NCBI RefSeq assembly: GCF_028898945.1
Contig: NZ_CP118607.1
Span: 2,280,001-2,344,000, forward strand
Length of the DNA: 64,000 nt
Source of the DNA: Pseudomonas sp. PSKL.D1
GTDB lineage: Bacteria > Pseudomonadota > Gammaproteobacteria > Pseudomonadales > Pseudomonadaceae
Reading direction: 5' to 3'
Within the stretch, counting starts at the first letter, position 1. Each line of letters opens with the position of its first letter. The notes below the pieces were generated by a model. It saw only the letters and a list, made by a program, of their open reading frames with translations. It did not search any database and was not told where the DNA came from. Made by a program: the position numbers and the translations under genes. Shown in pieces: positions 35,988-45,443 of the stretch.

Positions 35988-36732
35988 GGTGGCTGCCCTC
36001 GCAGTGGATCGTTTGGCCCGCCTTGCCTTCGGCCACCACCGTGGCGCGCTGCAGGGCGGTGAAGTTGCGCATGGCCAGGTAGCTGTCAGGCGCATTGAGC
36101 AGCAGGTCGGTCACTGGCAGCGCGGCGGCACGGGCGTCCACCATGCCCCCGGCGGTCGCCACGGTGTTCAGGGTGGCGAGCGTGTGGCTGTAGTCGCCAA
36201 TCGGGTTGGCGACCCAGGTCAGGGCCCGGCCACCGGCATCGCGCAGGTTGCTGGAGCCCAGCACTGGCAGCTCGACGATCGGGCCGTCGGCCACGCCCCA
36301 TACGCCGAAGGTTTGCCCGAAGTCCGACGTGTGTCGCGGTAAACCCATTTCACCAGACACGTCGATCAGGCCAGCCACCCCGAAGGTGGTGTTGAAGATG
36401 AACCGCGCCAGGCTGGTCATGGCCCACTGGCCGTTGCCCTGCAGCAGGTCGTTGACGAACACCACTGGCTCGCCGAAGTTGGCACTGAAGTTATGGACGC
36501 CCTGGCGGGTAAAGCCTGGCAGGGCCTGATAGCCGCGGGCGGCCGGCGCCATCAGGTAATCGTCAAAACCGCGGTTGAAGGCGAACACTGCGCGGTTGAC
36601 AGGTTCTACCGGGTCGCTGATCTGGTAGGTGGCCGGGCCGCAGATGCTGGCAGGGGAGCGTTGGCTACAGCCACCGGCGGTGAACAGGGTCAGGGCCAGT
36701 ATCATGGTGCGGACTGAAACAGGGGTGGGCAT
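35980..36732 (-). CDS. mlaA: MlaA (VacJ)-family outer-membrane lipoprotein
   Basis: A 250-residue lipoprotein with a lipobox TAGGC near residue 22 and the MlaA core: DPVEPVNRAVFAFNRGFDDYL near 40, NLLQ-like VFVNDLLQGNGQWA near 95, RFIFNTTFGVAGLIDVSGEMGL near 110 and the DFGQTFGVWG motif near 138. MlaA forms an outer-membrane ring that removes misplaced phospholipids and passes them to MlaC. It is shorter than E. coli MlaA at the C-terminus and not next to mlaBCDEF. I chose ATG 36732. It is divergent from a two-component system, which might control it. Confidence 0.88.
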   Translation of the reverse strand: MPTPVSVRTMILALTLFTAGGCSQRSPASICGPATYQISDPVEPVNRAVFAFNRGFDDYLMAPAARGYQALPGFTRQGVHNFSANFGEPVVFVNDLLQGNGQWAMTSLARFIFNTTFGVAGLIDVSGEMGLPRHTSDFGQTFGVWGVADGPIVELPVLGSSNLRDAGGRALTWVANPIGDYSHTLATLNTVATAGGMVDARAAALPVTDLLLNAPDSYLAMRNFTALQRATVVAEGKAGQTIHCEGSHHE

Positions 36733-36900
36733 GGGCACGTTCCTGAAAAAAACTGGCGCCGATGCTGCCGGGAATTGATTGCCTGGGAATGTCCGCTTTG
36801 CTTCGCCGCCGACACTTTGTTGCCGGATTGAAATAAATGACGTTGGGCTGGTGATGGCCTTACAGTAATCAGCCAATACCTATGTTCGTGGTGCCCGTGC

Positions 36901-37611
36901 GTGAGCCATTTGCTGATTGTCGACGATGACGCCGAAGTGCGTGACCTGCTGCAGAGGTTTCTTTGCCAGCATGGCTACGCGGTCGATGTGGCCAGCGATG
37001 GTCAAGGCCTCTGGCAGGCCATGGCGCGACAGGTTCCGGACTTGGTCATCCTTGACGTGATGCTGCCGGGCGATAACGGCCTGGTGCTGTGCCAGCGCCT
37101 GCGCGCCGAGTACAAGGTGGGCGTGATCATGCTGACGGCCATGGGCGAGCTGAGTGACCGGGTGGTAGGGCTGGAGCTTGGCGCGGATGACTACCTGACC
37201 AAACCGTTCGCTGCCCGGGAACTGCTGGCCAGGGTGCGGGCGGTGCTGCGCCGGGCAGGCGAGCCTGACAGCCCGGCGGCCGGCAGCACGCGCACGCAGT
37301 TCGAGTTCTCCGGGTGGCTGCTGGACGCCATGCGCCGTGAGTTGCGCTCGCCGGAGGGGGTGATGATTCCGTTGTCTACCGGCGAGTTCGAGCTGCTCCG
37401 GGTATTTGTTGAACACCCCCGGCGCGTGCTCAGCCGCCAGCAACTGCTGGACCTGGCGCGCGGCGCAAGCCATGAAGCCTACGACCGCAGTATTGATGTG
37501 CAGGTGAGCCGCCTGCGGCGCAAGCTCGAGACGGACAGCGGCGACGAGCCGTTGATCCGCACCCTGCGCAATGTCGGCTACCTGTTCACTGCCCATGTAA
37601 CCCTGCGATGA
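36901..37611 (+). CDS. OmpR-family DNA-binding response regulator
   Basis: A 236-residue response regulator: receiver domain with DDD at 8-10, phospho-acceptor Asp52 (LVILDVMLPGDNG) and the KPF loop (YLTKPFAARELL) near 102; C-terminal winged helix ending in RSIDVQVSRLRRKLE and IRTLRNVGYLF. It starts with GTG; no in-frame ATG lies upstream. The stop overlaps the kinase start by 4 bp (ATGA). Divergent from mlaA by 168 bp. It resembles OmpR/RstA-like regulators, and the signal is unknown. Confidence 0.93.
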   Translation: MSHLLIVDDDAEVRDLLQRFLCQHGYAVDVASDGQGLWQAMARQVPDLVILDVMLPGDNGLVLCQRLRAEYKVGVIMLTAMGELSDRVVGLELGADDYLTKPFAARELLARVRAVLRRAGEPDSPAAGSTRTQFEFSGWLLDAMRRELRSPEGVMIPLSTGEFELLRVFVEHPRRVLSRQQLLDLARGASHEAYDRSIDVQVSRLRRKLETDSGDEPLIRTLRNVGYLFTAHVTLR

Positions 37612-38966
37612 ACCTGCTGGCAAAAACGCGCAACGCCCTGCTGAGGCCGCGCATCACCATCGCCCGCTGGATTGCGCTGACCACGCTGGCTGCGATGCTG
37701 GTTTTGCTGCTGGTGCTCAAAGGCCTGATGAGCCTGGTAATGGGGGTGTGGGCGCAACCGCCGTTGCTGGAAAGCGGCCTTATCGAAAAGGTGGCTGCCG
37801 TGGCGCGCATTGTCGATGCCGCGCCTGAAGCCCAACGCCCGCTCATTGCAGCGGCTGCGGGCGATGCGTCTTACACGGTGCAGTGGCTGCGCAACCATGC
37901 GCAGGCCGGCCTGCCGACCGGCGCCACCAGCGAGCAGGGTGAAGGCGCGCAGCGGTTGCGGGCGCTGCTGAACCGCCCGAACGCACGCTTTGAGGTGTTC
38001 GAACCCGCGGACCTGCCAGCGCCAGACGGGCAACGTGGTTACGCCCTGTTGGTGGAACTGAGCGATGCGTCCTGGCTGCTGTACCGCGTCAACAGCCGCA
38101 GTTGGGGGCTGGATGAGCTACCCCGCAACCTGATTGTGGTGGTGTTGATGGTGCTCACCAGCCTGGTCATTGCCCTCTTTGCCACGCGCTATCTGGCTCA
38201 CCCGCTGGAGCGTTTTGCTGCAGGCGCACGCCGCTTTGGCAAGGACTTCAACGCCCCGCCGATTCCGGTGGTCGGGCCGCACGACTTGCGCCAGGCGATT
38301 CTGGCGTTCAACGCCACCCAGGCCCAGCTCAAGCATTTTCTCAACGACCGCACGCAGATGCTGGCGGCGATCTCCCACGACCTGCGCGCGCCATTGACCC
38401 GCATGCGCCTGCGCGGCGAGTTCATCCAGGACGCCGAGTTGCAGGCCAAGCTGTTCCAGGATGTGGACGAAATGCAGGCCATGGTGGACGCTGCCTTGCA
38501 GTTCTTTCGTGACGATGCCCGACTGGAGCCCGCCACCACCTTTGACCTGGCTGCGTTGCTGCTCACAGTGGTGGACGGCTTCAAGGACGCGGGCGTGGAG
38601 GTGGATTTCACCGGGCCGCGACGTTGCGTTTACCTGGGGCGACCGATGGGTATCAAGCGGGTAGTGGTCAACCTGATCGAAAACGCTGCCAAGTATGGGC
38701 GTGAGCCAGCCGTGCAACTGGTGGTTACTGCCGAGCAAGTCGTCATCCGCGTGCTGGACCGTGGGCCAGGCGTTGCCGAGCACTTGCAGGAGCAGGTATT
38801 CGCGCCGTTTTTCCGGATCGAGGGGTCGCGCAACAAAAACACGGGTGGTGTTGGCCTGGGCCTGCCATCGGCCCGCGCCATTGTGCAGGAGCAGGGCGGC
38901 AGCATTACCCTGCGCAACCGCCCGGAAGGTGGGCTGGAGGCCAGGGTAACGCTGCCCGTGGGGTAA
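37608..38966 (+). CDS. Sensor histidine kinase
   Basis: A 452-residue membrane kinase, partner of the preceding regulator. Two membrane segments at about 20-47 and 173-192 enclose a 125-residue periplasmic sensor domain; HAMP follows, then the dimerisation domain with phospho-acceptor His257 (AAISHDLRAPLTR), the N box NLIENAAKYG near 358, and ATP-lid motifs DRGPGV and GVGLGLPSAR. Layout and motifs match the EnvZ/RstB type. No other domains are present. Confidence 0.94.
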   Translation: MNLLAKTRNALLRPRITIARWIALTTLAAMLVLLLVLKGLMSLVMGVWAQPPLLESGLIEKVAAVARIVDAAPEAQRPLIAAAAGDASYTVQWLRNHAQAGLPTGATSEQGEGAQRLRALLNRPNARFEVFEPADLPAPDGQRGYALLVELSDASWLLYRVNSRSWGLDELPRNLIVVVLMVLTSLVIALFATRYLAHPLERFAAGARRFGKDFNAPPIPVVGPHDLRQAILAFNATQAQLKHFLNDRTQMLAAISHDLRAPLTRMRLRGEFIQDAELQAKLFQDVDEMQAMVDAALQFFRDDARLEPATTFDLAALLLTVVDGFKDAGVEVDFTGPRRCVYLGRPMGIKRVVVNLIENAAKYGREPAVQLVVTAEQVVIRVLDRGPGVAEHLQEQVFAPFFRIEGSRNKNTGGVGLGLPSARAIVQEQGGSITLRNRPEGGLEARVTLPVG

Positions 38967-38978
38967 CGGCCGGAGCGC

Positions 38979-39443
38979 TCAGAGCCCCAGGTCGCTCAGC
39001 CCCGGGTGGTCGTCCGGGCGACGCCCGAGCGGCCAGTGGAATTTGCGCTCAGCTTCGCTGATCGGCTGCTCGTTGATGCTCGAATGGCGGTTCTGCATCA
39101 GCCCGTCCTCGGCAAATTCCCAGTTTTCGTTGCCATGGGCGCGGTACCACTGGCCGCTGTCGTCGTGGTACTCGTAGGCGTAGCGCACGGCGATGCGGTT
39201 GCCGGTGAAGGCCCAGAGTTCCTTGATCAGGCGGTATTCCAGTTCGTGGTTCCACTTGCGTGTCAAAAAGGCCTGCACCTCGTCGCGGCCCTTGGGGAAT
39301 TCCACCCGGTTACGCCAGCACGTGTCTTCGGTATACGCCAGCGCAACCTTGGCTGCATCGCGGCTGTTCCAGCCGTCTTCGGCCAGGCGGACTTTTTCGA
39401 CCGCGGTTTCGCGGGTGAAGGGCGGGAGTGGTGGGCGGGACAT
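38979..39443 (-). CDS. DUF1348 / NTF2-like protein
   Basis: A 154-residue protein of the DUF1348 family (nuclear transport factor 2-like fold). Characteristic are [18 protein letters not shown] near the N-terminus, [21 protein letters not shown] in the middle and the aromatic-rich [16 protein letters not shown] near 115. These proteins have a cone-shaped pocket; the function is unknown. I chose ATG 39443 with AAGGAG nearby upstream. It is convergent with the histidine kinase gene. Confidence 0.88.
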   Translation of the reverse strand: MSRPPLPPFTRETAVEKVRLAEDGWNSRDAAKVALAYTEDTCWRNRVEFPKGRDEVQAFLTRKWNHELEYRLIKELWAFTGNRIAVRYAYEYHDDSGQWYRAHGNENWEFAEDGLMQNRHSSINEQPISEAERKFHWPLGRRPDDHPGLSDLGL

Positions 39444-39612
39444 GGTGGAAACTCCTTGTGAGGGTGGGCAGGAAGGAGCGTAGTACCTCAGGGGCACGTT
39501 AGAGAATCCACGCGAGCAGCACTTCATTGTTTCGCGCAGTGGAATGCTGGCGATGGCTGGTATTTCGGCCAGCGCCAACTAATGTCTCAGGATTGTCCCG
39601 TGAGGCATCCCT

Positions 39613-40088
39613 ATGAACAGCACGTCATGCGCCGCGATCAGCCTGCTGATCGTGAGCCTGGCCGCGTCGGCGGCGGAAAACGAGCGTGAAGGTGATTACT
39701 GGTACGTGCAGACCAGTGCCTACACCAAGCACTGGACCCACGACCCGGACCACAATAACCACCAGGAACTGGTCGGCATCGAGCGCATCTACACCGACGG
39801 GCTGCTATGGGGCGCTGCAACGTTCAAGAATTCGTTCTACCAGCGCTCTTTTACTACGCCTATCTGGGCAAGGTCTGGGAGCACGAGCGCTACCCGGTGT
39901 ACGTCAAGCTCAGTGCCGGGCTGATCGAGGGCTACAAGGGCGAGTATGACGACAAGATCCCGCTCAACCACATGGGCGTGGCGCCGGTGATCATCCCCTC
40001 GTTCGGCGCCCACTGGGGGCCGGTGGGCGCCGAGTTCGTGGTGCTGGGGGCAGCAGCCGGGATGATCAATGTGGGCTTGAGGTTCTGA
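39613..40088 (+). pseudogene. PagP-like outer-membrane protein, frameshifted
   Basis: Two overlapping frames together give one protein of about 158 residues: a signal peptide and WYVQTSAYTKHW in the first frame (39613 on), then YYAYLGKVWEHERYPVYVK through AAGMINVGLRF in the second (to 40088). The switch falls at about 39850, in CGCTCTTTTAC, where one lost base would explain it. The product looks like a small outer-membrane barrel ending in Phe, often named PagP-like or 'sn-glycerol-3-phosphate transporter' in pseudomonads. The gene is broken here, or the base is a sequencing error in a T run. Confidence 0.75.
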
Positions 40089-40097
40089 CGAGCGGCC

Positions 40098-40901
40098 TCA
40101 GTCCCACTCAGGCGCCAGGCCGTCAGGGCTCACCTCGCGGCCGTTGCGCTCCAGCGTGGCAATGCGTGCCATGTCCTCTGCATCCAGGCGCAGGTCGCGC
40201 GCCAGCAGGTTGCTGGCCAGGTTTTCGCGTTTGGTGGAGGACGGAATCACCGCATAACCCAGTTGCATGGCCCAGGCCAGGGCAACCTGGGCCACGGTGG
40301 CTTTGTGCTTGGCGGCAATCTCCGCCAGTACCGGGTCTTTCAGCACCTTGCCGTAGGCCAGGGTCATGTAAGAGGTGACGGTGATGCCTTGCTCTTTCAG
40401 GTACGCAGCGAGATTGCTGTTTTGCAGGTAAGGGCTGAGCTCGATCTGGTTGGTGGCGATTTCCCCCTTGCCAACCACTTCGACGGCTTGGCGCGTCAGC
40501 TCTATGTTGAAGTTGGACACACCAATCTGCCGGGTCAGGCCCAGTTGTTTGGCTTCGGCCATTGCTGCCATGTACTCGCGCAGTTCAACGCCATTGCCGG
40601 GCGCCGGCCAGTGGATCAGCAGCAGGTCGACGTGGTCGGTGCGCAATTTGGCCAGGCTTTCGCGCAGGCTGGGGATCAGCTTGTCGGCGGCGTAGTTGTC
40701 TACCCAGATCTTGGTGGTGATGAACAGCTCGGCACGGGGCACACCGCTTTCGGCGATGGCCTGGCCTACGTCGGCCTCATTTTTGTAGATCTGTGCGGTG
40801 TCGATGGCGCGGTAACCCAGTGCCAGGGCAGATTTCACCGAGTCGATGACAGCTTGGCCGGTGAGGCGGAAGGTGCCGAGGCCGAATGCGGGAAGGCTCA
40901 T
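40098..40901 (-). CDS. dkgB: Aldo/keto reductase, 2,5-diketo-gluconate reductase B type
   Basis: A 267-residue NADPH-dependent aldo/keto reductase. The catalytic tetrad is intact: Asp34, Tyr39 ([13 protein letters not shown]), Lys64 (TTKIW) and His97 (LLIHWP). The short length and sequence ([11 protein letters not shown] start) fit DkgB/YafB, which reduces 2,5-diketo-D-gluconate and methylglyoxal-type aldehydes. It is 9 bp from the convergent PagP-like remnant. Confidence 0.92.
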   Translation of the reverse strand: MSLPAFGLGTFRLTGQAVIDSVKSALALGYRAIDTAQIYKNEADVGQAIAESGVPRAELFITTKIWVDNYAADKLIPSLRESLAKLRTDHVDLLLIHWPAPGNGVELREYMAAMAEAKQLGLTRQIGVSNFNIELTRQAVEVVGKGEIATNQIELSPYLQNSNLAAYLKEQGITVTSYMTLAYGKVLKDPVLAEIAAKHKATVAQVALAWAMQLGYAVIPSSTKRENLASNLLARDLRLDAEDMARIATLERNGREVSPDGLAPEWD

Positions 40902-41102
40902 GGGGGTACTCCTGAAAGGTGAGGGTCAGCGTTGGTCGCAGTGTGCAGGTTTCACAGGGGCTGAATAAGGCGCTGCCGAGCCAAAGTCATTTGCGTGACA
41001 GTCACGAATGTGTTGCCGGGGCGTGCCTTCGCTACATAAGTAGCCCCTGGGTGGCAGGGATAGTTGGTCATCTAGCGCTTTTTCGAGCATAGAGGCTAGC
41101 CC
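40902..41102. promoter_or_regulatory. Spacer between dkgB and the NEL effector gene
   Basis: This 201-bp divergent spacer contains a 13-bp palindrome CGTGACAGTCACG at 40994-41006. I see no hrp box (GGAACC-N16-CCAC) and no clear -10/-35 pair ahead of the effector gene. Nothing else stands out. Confidence 0.3.
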
Positions 41103-44100
41103 ATGTCCACCCCTTCCATTCCCGATGAGTCCATCGACGCATTGATCGCCCACCAGTTGCCCGAGTGGCTCACGCGCGCCGCCCCTGCGCAGTTGGGCTT
41201 GCTGCGCACGGCCATGTTGCGCCAGCAGACGGCGCAGGATCAGCTCAACGGCCGGCTGGCGGCAATCATGCCATTGGATGAATTTGCCACCCGCTTGCTC
41301 AAAACCGGCCTTGCTGGCAGTGGCATCGTGCTGGCAGAGCCGCAACTGGCTCAGGTGAAGACGGTCACCCTGCAACCTGCCCCCCCGATATCACCGGCCT
41401 TGCCGGTGACCTGGACGCGAATCGAGGCAACCCAAAACCTGGTTGCGGCTGCCCTGCACAATTTTCATGAGGCAGAAACCCGGCCGGACCATTTTGCTTC
41501 GGGTTCGCAGCTGACAGACCCACTGGGTAAGGTTTTGCCTTTGAGCGTGGGGGATTTCGCCAGCCTTTGTCGAAGGCTTGACATTGGCCGGCACTACCAA
41601 AGCCATTTGCAATCGCAGCTCACGCCCGACGGGATGGCTGGGGCGGTGGTCGAGGCCATCATGGAGGAAGCATTGATGGCCAGCCTGGAGTTGGCGGCTG
41701 TGCTCGCCAGGGTCAAGGATGTGCTGGATGAAGCTGCCCTGCAGCAGATTTTGCGCCTGACCAGCCAAGACCCAGCCCAGCCGTCCGACGGCAGCAGCCT
41801 GAAGTGCCATACCCTGCGCTTGCTGGGCAAACGGATCATCGGTGCGCTCGCCATCGAAGTGCGCCAGGATGCGCGGCTGCTGGGTATTGTCGCCTGGTTG
41901 CCAGATGACCCGTACGCACCGGTGAGCTGGCACATCAACTGGTCGTTGCTGTACATGACTTTGGGGATGCGCTTGCGTGACCGAGCGTACCGCGGGTACT
42001 TCCAGCGCTTTATCGCCGAACGGGACCGAGTGGCGTTCGCCAGCGCGCTCAAACCGTTGTTGAACCACGGCTCCAGCGTGCTGCCGCTGCCATTGGATGG
42101 CCGGCATTTTGCGGTCGAGGGTGAGGTGTTCGCCACCTTGGCAAAGGGCCAGATCGAGAAAATGCTGGATGACGCGCGTGTGCTGGCGGTGTCGACCGGC
42201 GATGAGGACGCGGCAGACCGCCGCGCACGGCTGCAAGGGTATCTGGACATTGGCATGAACCTGTTGGGCCTGGCCGCCCTGTTCGTGCCAGGGTTGGGCC
42301 AGGTCATGCTTGCCGTCACGGTCGAGCAGCTGGCAAGCGAGGTGTACGAAGGCTATCAGGACTGGCAGTTGGGTGACCGCAACGCGGCACTGGGCCATTT
42401 GCTGAATGTGGCCGAGACGGTTGCGCTGGGCGCGGTAACCGCCGCTGGCGCCACCGCACTGGGCAAGTTGGCAGAGCGGGTGGCCCGGGTCGATGCCCTG
42501 GTGCCCGTCCGCGCGGCTGATGGCCGCTTGCGCCTGTGTGACGCGGACCTCTCCATGTATCAACATGAAGGGGTTGAGCTGCAGCAGGGGCAGGCCGTCA
42601 GGCAAGACGGCCGCACGTTGCGGCGCCTGCATGACGGGGTATATCAAGTGAGTGAGGGGGAGGACGGGGTATGGCGTATCTGTCACCCTCACCGGCAGGC
42701 GGCTTACAGGCCTGCACTTGAGCACAACGATGCAGGCGGCTGGTTGCATGAGTTCGAGGCCCCGCAGGCCTGGCAGGATACTGCCGCGATGGTACGCCGC
42801 CTGGCCAGCCGTACGGCGAACGTTTCCGATGATGCCGCTACCACGGCCCTGCAGATCACCGGCATTGATGCTGACCGCCTGCGCCGCTTGCTGCTGGAAA
42901 ACGCGCCGCCGCCGGCGCGCCTGCTCGATGCCCTGGAGCGGCAGCAATTGCATGCTGAACGCCCGGCATTACGCGGTGCTGCTTTCGAAGAGGTGTTCAA
43001 TGATCGACAGGTGCACCCCCAGGCAGCGGATCAAGTGCTGTTGCGCGATTTCCCTGGCCTTACGCCCCGCAGTGCGCGGGAAATCGTTGATCAGGCCAGT
43101 AGCGTTGAACTGGACAGTTTGATTGACGCGGGGCGGGTTCCCCTGACGTTGGCGGAACGTGCCCGTTGGGCGCTGCGCGACAGCCGCATCGACCGTGCCT
43201 GTGCCGGGTTGCGCCAGGCTGAAGCGGCCAATGATGACACTGCGTCGTTGGCGCTTGGGCTTGTCGAGGCCATCGCGCCATGGCCTGAGAACGTCAGTGT
43301 AGAGTTGCCACGCGGCAACCTGCTTCAATCCTTGCTGGAGCAGTTGGACAGCCGCCAGAAAGTGCTGCTCGGGCATGCTGAACTGACCGAGCAGATGCTG
43401 GGTGAAAGGCTTGGGCGCCAGGCAGTCACGGACCGCGAAGCCGCAGCCAGGCTCATGGGGCTAGCGCCGGTGGGGCAGGGCATTCGCCCACCCCTGCGAG
43501 AGCTGGACGGCCGCCTCGGTTACCCACTCAGCGGGCGCCGGGAGGGAAGCCGCCAGGCATTGCGGCGTGGGATGCAGCAGTTTTTCCCGTTGTACAACGG
43601 CACCCAGCTGGACGCTTACCTGCAAAGCCTGAGGTTGCGGGGCATCGACCCCTGGAGCCACTTCAACGAGCTGCACCTCGCCAAGGCCAGCCTCAAGCAA
43701 GCCTTGCAGGCCTGGCGCAACGAGCCGGGCCTGGGCATTGTCAGGCGCCTGCGGCGGGTCTGGGTGGCCAGGCGTGTGCTGGAAAGCTGGCGGCGCATGC
43801 ACCCAGGCCCGGTGGCAGGAGATTTCACATTGCGCCTGGCCAGCAACCGGGTAGGTGGTTTACCGGCCTTGCCGGCTCAGGTGAATTTCAACCACATCAC
43901 GCACCTGACCCTGCGCGACATGCAGCTGACAGCCCTGGAGGCAGATTTCCTCGGGCGCTTCAGCGGCGTGCGTGAGTTGGACCTGCGGGACAATCAGTTG
44001 GTACGCATTCCGCCAGGTATCGAACAGCTGACGGAGTTGAGAAGCCTGCGGCTCGGGGGTAACCGAATCGTACTCACCACGGAGGATAACCAGCGCCTCG

Positions 44101-45290
44101 CCCAACTTGCGGGCTTGCGTCGCCTGGACCTCAACGGCAACCCGATTGCGCTGCTGCCCCCCTTGGCATCTTTTCCATTGCTGCGGCGACTGTCATTGCG
44201 CAACACCGGTTTGGGCGCATTGCCGGCCGACTTGGGCAGGCACGGCAATCTGGCCTTTCTGGACATGCGTGACAACCAGATCCAGACGCTGCCTGAAGCG
44301 CTCTCCGCCTTGCCGCTACGGTTGCTGCAGGGGCTTGAACTGCACGATAACCCGCTCTCCGACGAGACCGTGCAACGGCTGCAACTGGCCAGGGCGGTAG
44401 CCAGCGTGCCAGCACGGCAACAGGCTGTTCACGTGCCATTCAGTGCCAGTGCCGCCAGCCCTTGGCTTAGCGGATTCACCGCACCCCAGCGCCAGCTGCG
44501 CCTGGCGCGTTGGAACCGGCTGAGCCAGGAGGCGGCCTCTACAGACCTGTTCCGCCTTATTTCGGATTTGCAGGGTACGCGGGATTACCATACTCAACCT
44601 CGGGACCTCCAGGCGCGTGTATGGAACATCATTGAGGCGTGCGAACAACACGCCGAAGTGCGCGAGCGCTTGTTCGAGCAAGCCAGCCGGCCGCGCAGTT
44701 GCAGCGATGAACTGCTGCTGACGCTGAGCGAGCTGGAAGTCGGGGCGATGGTTGCCAGGGTTACTGCGTCGGCAGCAGGCCAGAACGCCGAGCTGCCATT
44801 ACTGAAGCTGGGCCGCTCCCTGTCACGCCTGGACAAGGTCAATGCCATCGCGGCAAGGCACATTGCCGAAAACCTGTCGGACGACCCCGTCGAAGTGTAC
44901 ATGGCCTATCGGGTCAAGCTGGCTGACAGCCTTGACTTGCCCGCGCAGTCTTCGCACATGCATTACGAAAGCTTCAGCGGCGTGGGTAACAGGGATGTGA
45001 ATGCGGCACGTGCCGAGGTGCTGGAAGAAGAAACCCGGGAAACCCTGGCTCAGGCGTTGGCCGACCGGTCGTTCTGGCAGGACTATGTGCAGGCGGGGCA
45101 GGCCGAGCGCTTCGACAAACTGGACGAGCCATTCCAGGTACAGCTGGACGCATTGTTCGAACAGGCTGACACGTTGGCTGATGATGACTACCTGCAACGT
45201 ATTGAACAAGTGTCTGGCGAACGCAAGGAGGCGCAAGCGAAATTGATGCTTGAACTGACCCTGAATGCACTGCAACGGCATAACCTCTAG
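41103..45290 (+). CDS. LRR effector with dermonecrotic-toxin-like N-terminus and NEL-type E3 ubiquitin ligase domain
   Basis: A 1395-residue protein. Residues about 1-500 resemble the dermonecrotic toxin (DUF6543) domain, with a hydrophobic patch near 385-400 (MNLLGLAALFVPGLGQVML). A long helical middle follows. Leucine-rich repeats run from about 925 to 1100 (VRELDLRDNQL, LRRLDLNGNPI, LAFLDMRDNQIQTLP). The C-terminus is a NEL domain of the IpaH/SspH/SlrP type with the catalytic C-x-D motif CSD at Cys1200-Asp1202. Such enzymes attach ubiquitin to host proteins, so this is a probable effector against a eukaryote (plant, insect or amoeba). No signal peptide and no chaperone gene is adjacent; the export route is unknown. 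Confidence 0.9.
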   Translation: MSTPSIPDESIDALIAHQLPEWLTRAAPAQLGLLRTAMLRQQTAQDQLNGRLAAIMPLDEFATRLLKTGLAGSGIVLAEPQLAQVKTVTLQPAPPISPALPVTWTRIEATQNLVAAALHNFHEAETRPDHFASGSQLTDPLGKVLPLSVGDFASLCRRLDIGRHYQSHLQSQLTPDGMAGAVVEAIMEEALMASLELAAVLARVKDVLDEAALQQILRLTSQDPAQPSDGSSLKCHTLRLLGKRIIGALAIEVRQDARLLGIVAWLPDDPYAPVSWHINWSLLYMTLGMRLRDRAYRGYFQRFIAERDRVAFASALKPLLNHGSSVLPLPLDGRHFAVEGEVFATLAKGQIEKMLDDARVLAVSTGDEDAADRRARLQGYLDIGMNLLGLAALFVPGLGQVMLAVTVEQLASEVYEGYQDWQLGDRNAALGHLLNVAETVALGAVTAAGATALGKLAERVARVDALVPVRAADGRLRLCDADLSMYQHEGVELQQGQAVRQDGRTLRRLHDGVYQVSEGEDGVWRICHPHRQAAYRPALEHNDAGGWLHEFEAPQAWQDTAAMVRRLASRTANVSDDAATTALQITGIDADRLRRLLLENAPPPARLLDALERQQLHAERPALRGAAFEEVFNDRQVHPQAADQVLLRDFPGLTPRSAREIVDQASSVELDSLIDAGRVPLTLAERARWALRDSRIDRACAGLRQAEAANDDTASLALGLVEAIAPWPENVSVELPRGNLLQSLLEQLDSRQKVLLGHAELTEQMLGERLGRQAVTDREAAARLMGLAPVGQGIRPPLRELDGRLGYPLSGRREGSRQALRRGMQQFFPLYNGTQLDAYLQSLRLRGIDPWSHFNELHLAKASLKQALQAWRNEPGLGIVRRLRRVWVARRVLESWRRMHPGPVAGDFTLRLASNRVGGLPALPAQVNFNHITHLTLRDMQLTALEADFLGRFSGVRELDLRDNQLVRIPPGIEQLTELRSLRLGGNRIVLTTEDNQRLAQLAGLRRLDLNGNPIALLPPLASFPLLRRLSLRNTGLGALPADLGRHGNLAFLDMRDNQIQTLPEALSALPLRLLQGLELHDNPLSDETVQRLQLARAVASVPARQQAVHVPFSASAASPWLSGFTAPQRQLRLARWNRLSQEAASTDLFRLISDLQGTRDYHTQPRDLQARVWNIIEACEQHAEVRERLFEQASRPRSCSDELLLTLSELEVGAMVARVTASAAGQNAELPLLKLGRSLSRLDKVNAIAARHIAENLSDDPVEVYMAYRVKLADSLDLPAQSSHMHYESFSGVGNRDVNAARAEVLEEETRETLAQALADRSFWQDYVQAGQAERFDKLDEPFQVQLDALFEQADTLADDDYLQRIEQVSGERKEAQAKLMLELTLNALQRHNL

Positions 45291-45324
45291 AGCCATCACA
45301 CGTAACATATTGAACTAGCAGGGA

Positions 45325-45413
45325 CCTGTAGGAGCGGCTTTAGCCGCGAACACCGGCAAAGCCGGTACCAGGCACCGCGTCGCTTGCTTCGCGGCTAAAG
45401 CCGCTCCTACAGG
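45325..45413. repeat. REPIN (inverted REP pair)
   Basis: Two REP sequences face each other with perfect 26-bp arms (outer ends CCTGTAGGAGCGG and CCGCTCCTACAGG), around a 37-bp centre that holds a smaller hairpin. It lies between the convergent ends of the NEL effector gene and the MocR gene and could form a long hairpin that ends both transcripts. A sister copy with the same centre in the opposite orientation is at 62594-62678. Confidence 0.9.
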
Positions 45414-45443
45414 ATTCGCGACACATGCGTCGCCCGCGCCGTG

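Noticed and set aside
40902..41102. hrp-box promoter ahead of the NEL effector
   Set aside because: No GGAACC...CCAC pattern with the right spacing was seen, so T3SS co-regulation cannot be claimed.
41391..42953. A 520-codon open frame on the - strand inside the NEL effector gene
   Set aside because: It has low-complexity Gln/His/Arg-rich composition typical of antisense shadow frames, and the + strand product is a coherent multidomain protein.
45325..45413. Repeated palindromes considered as a CRISPR array
   Set aside because: There are only two facing units with no regular spacers; they fit P. putida REP/REPIN elements. The same holds for 56213-56313, 58780-58868 and 62594-62678.
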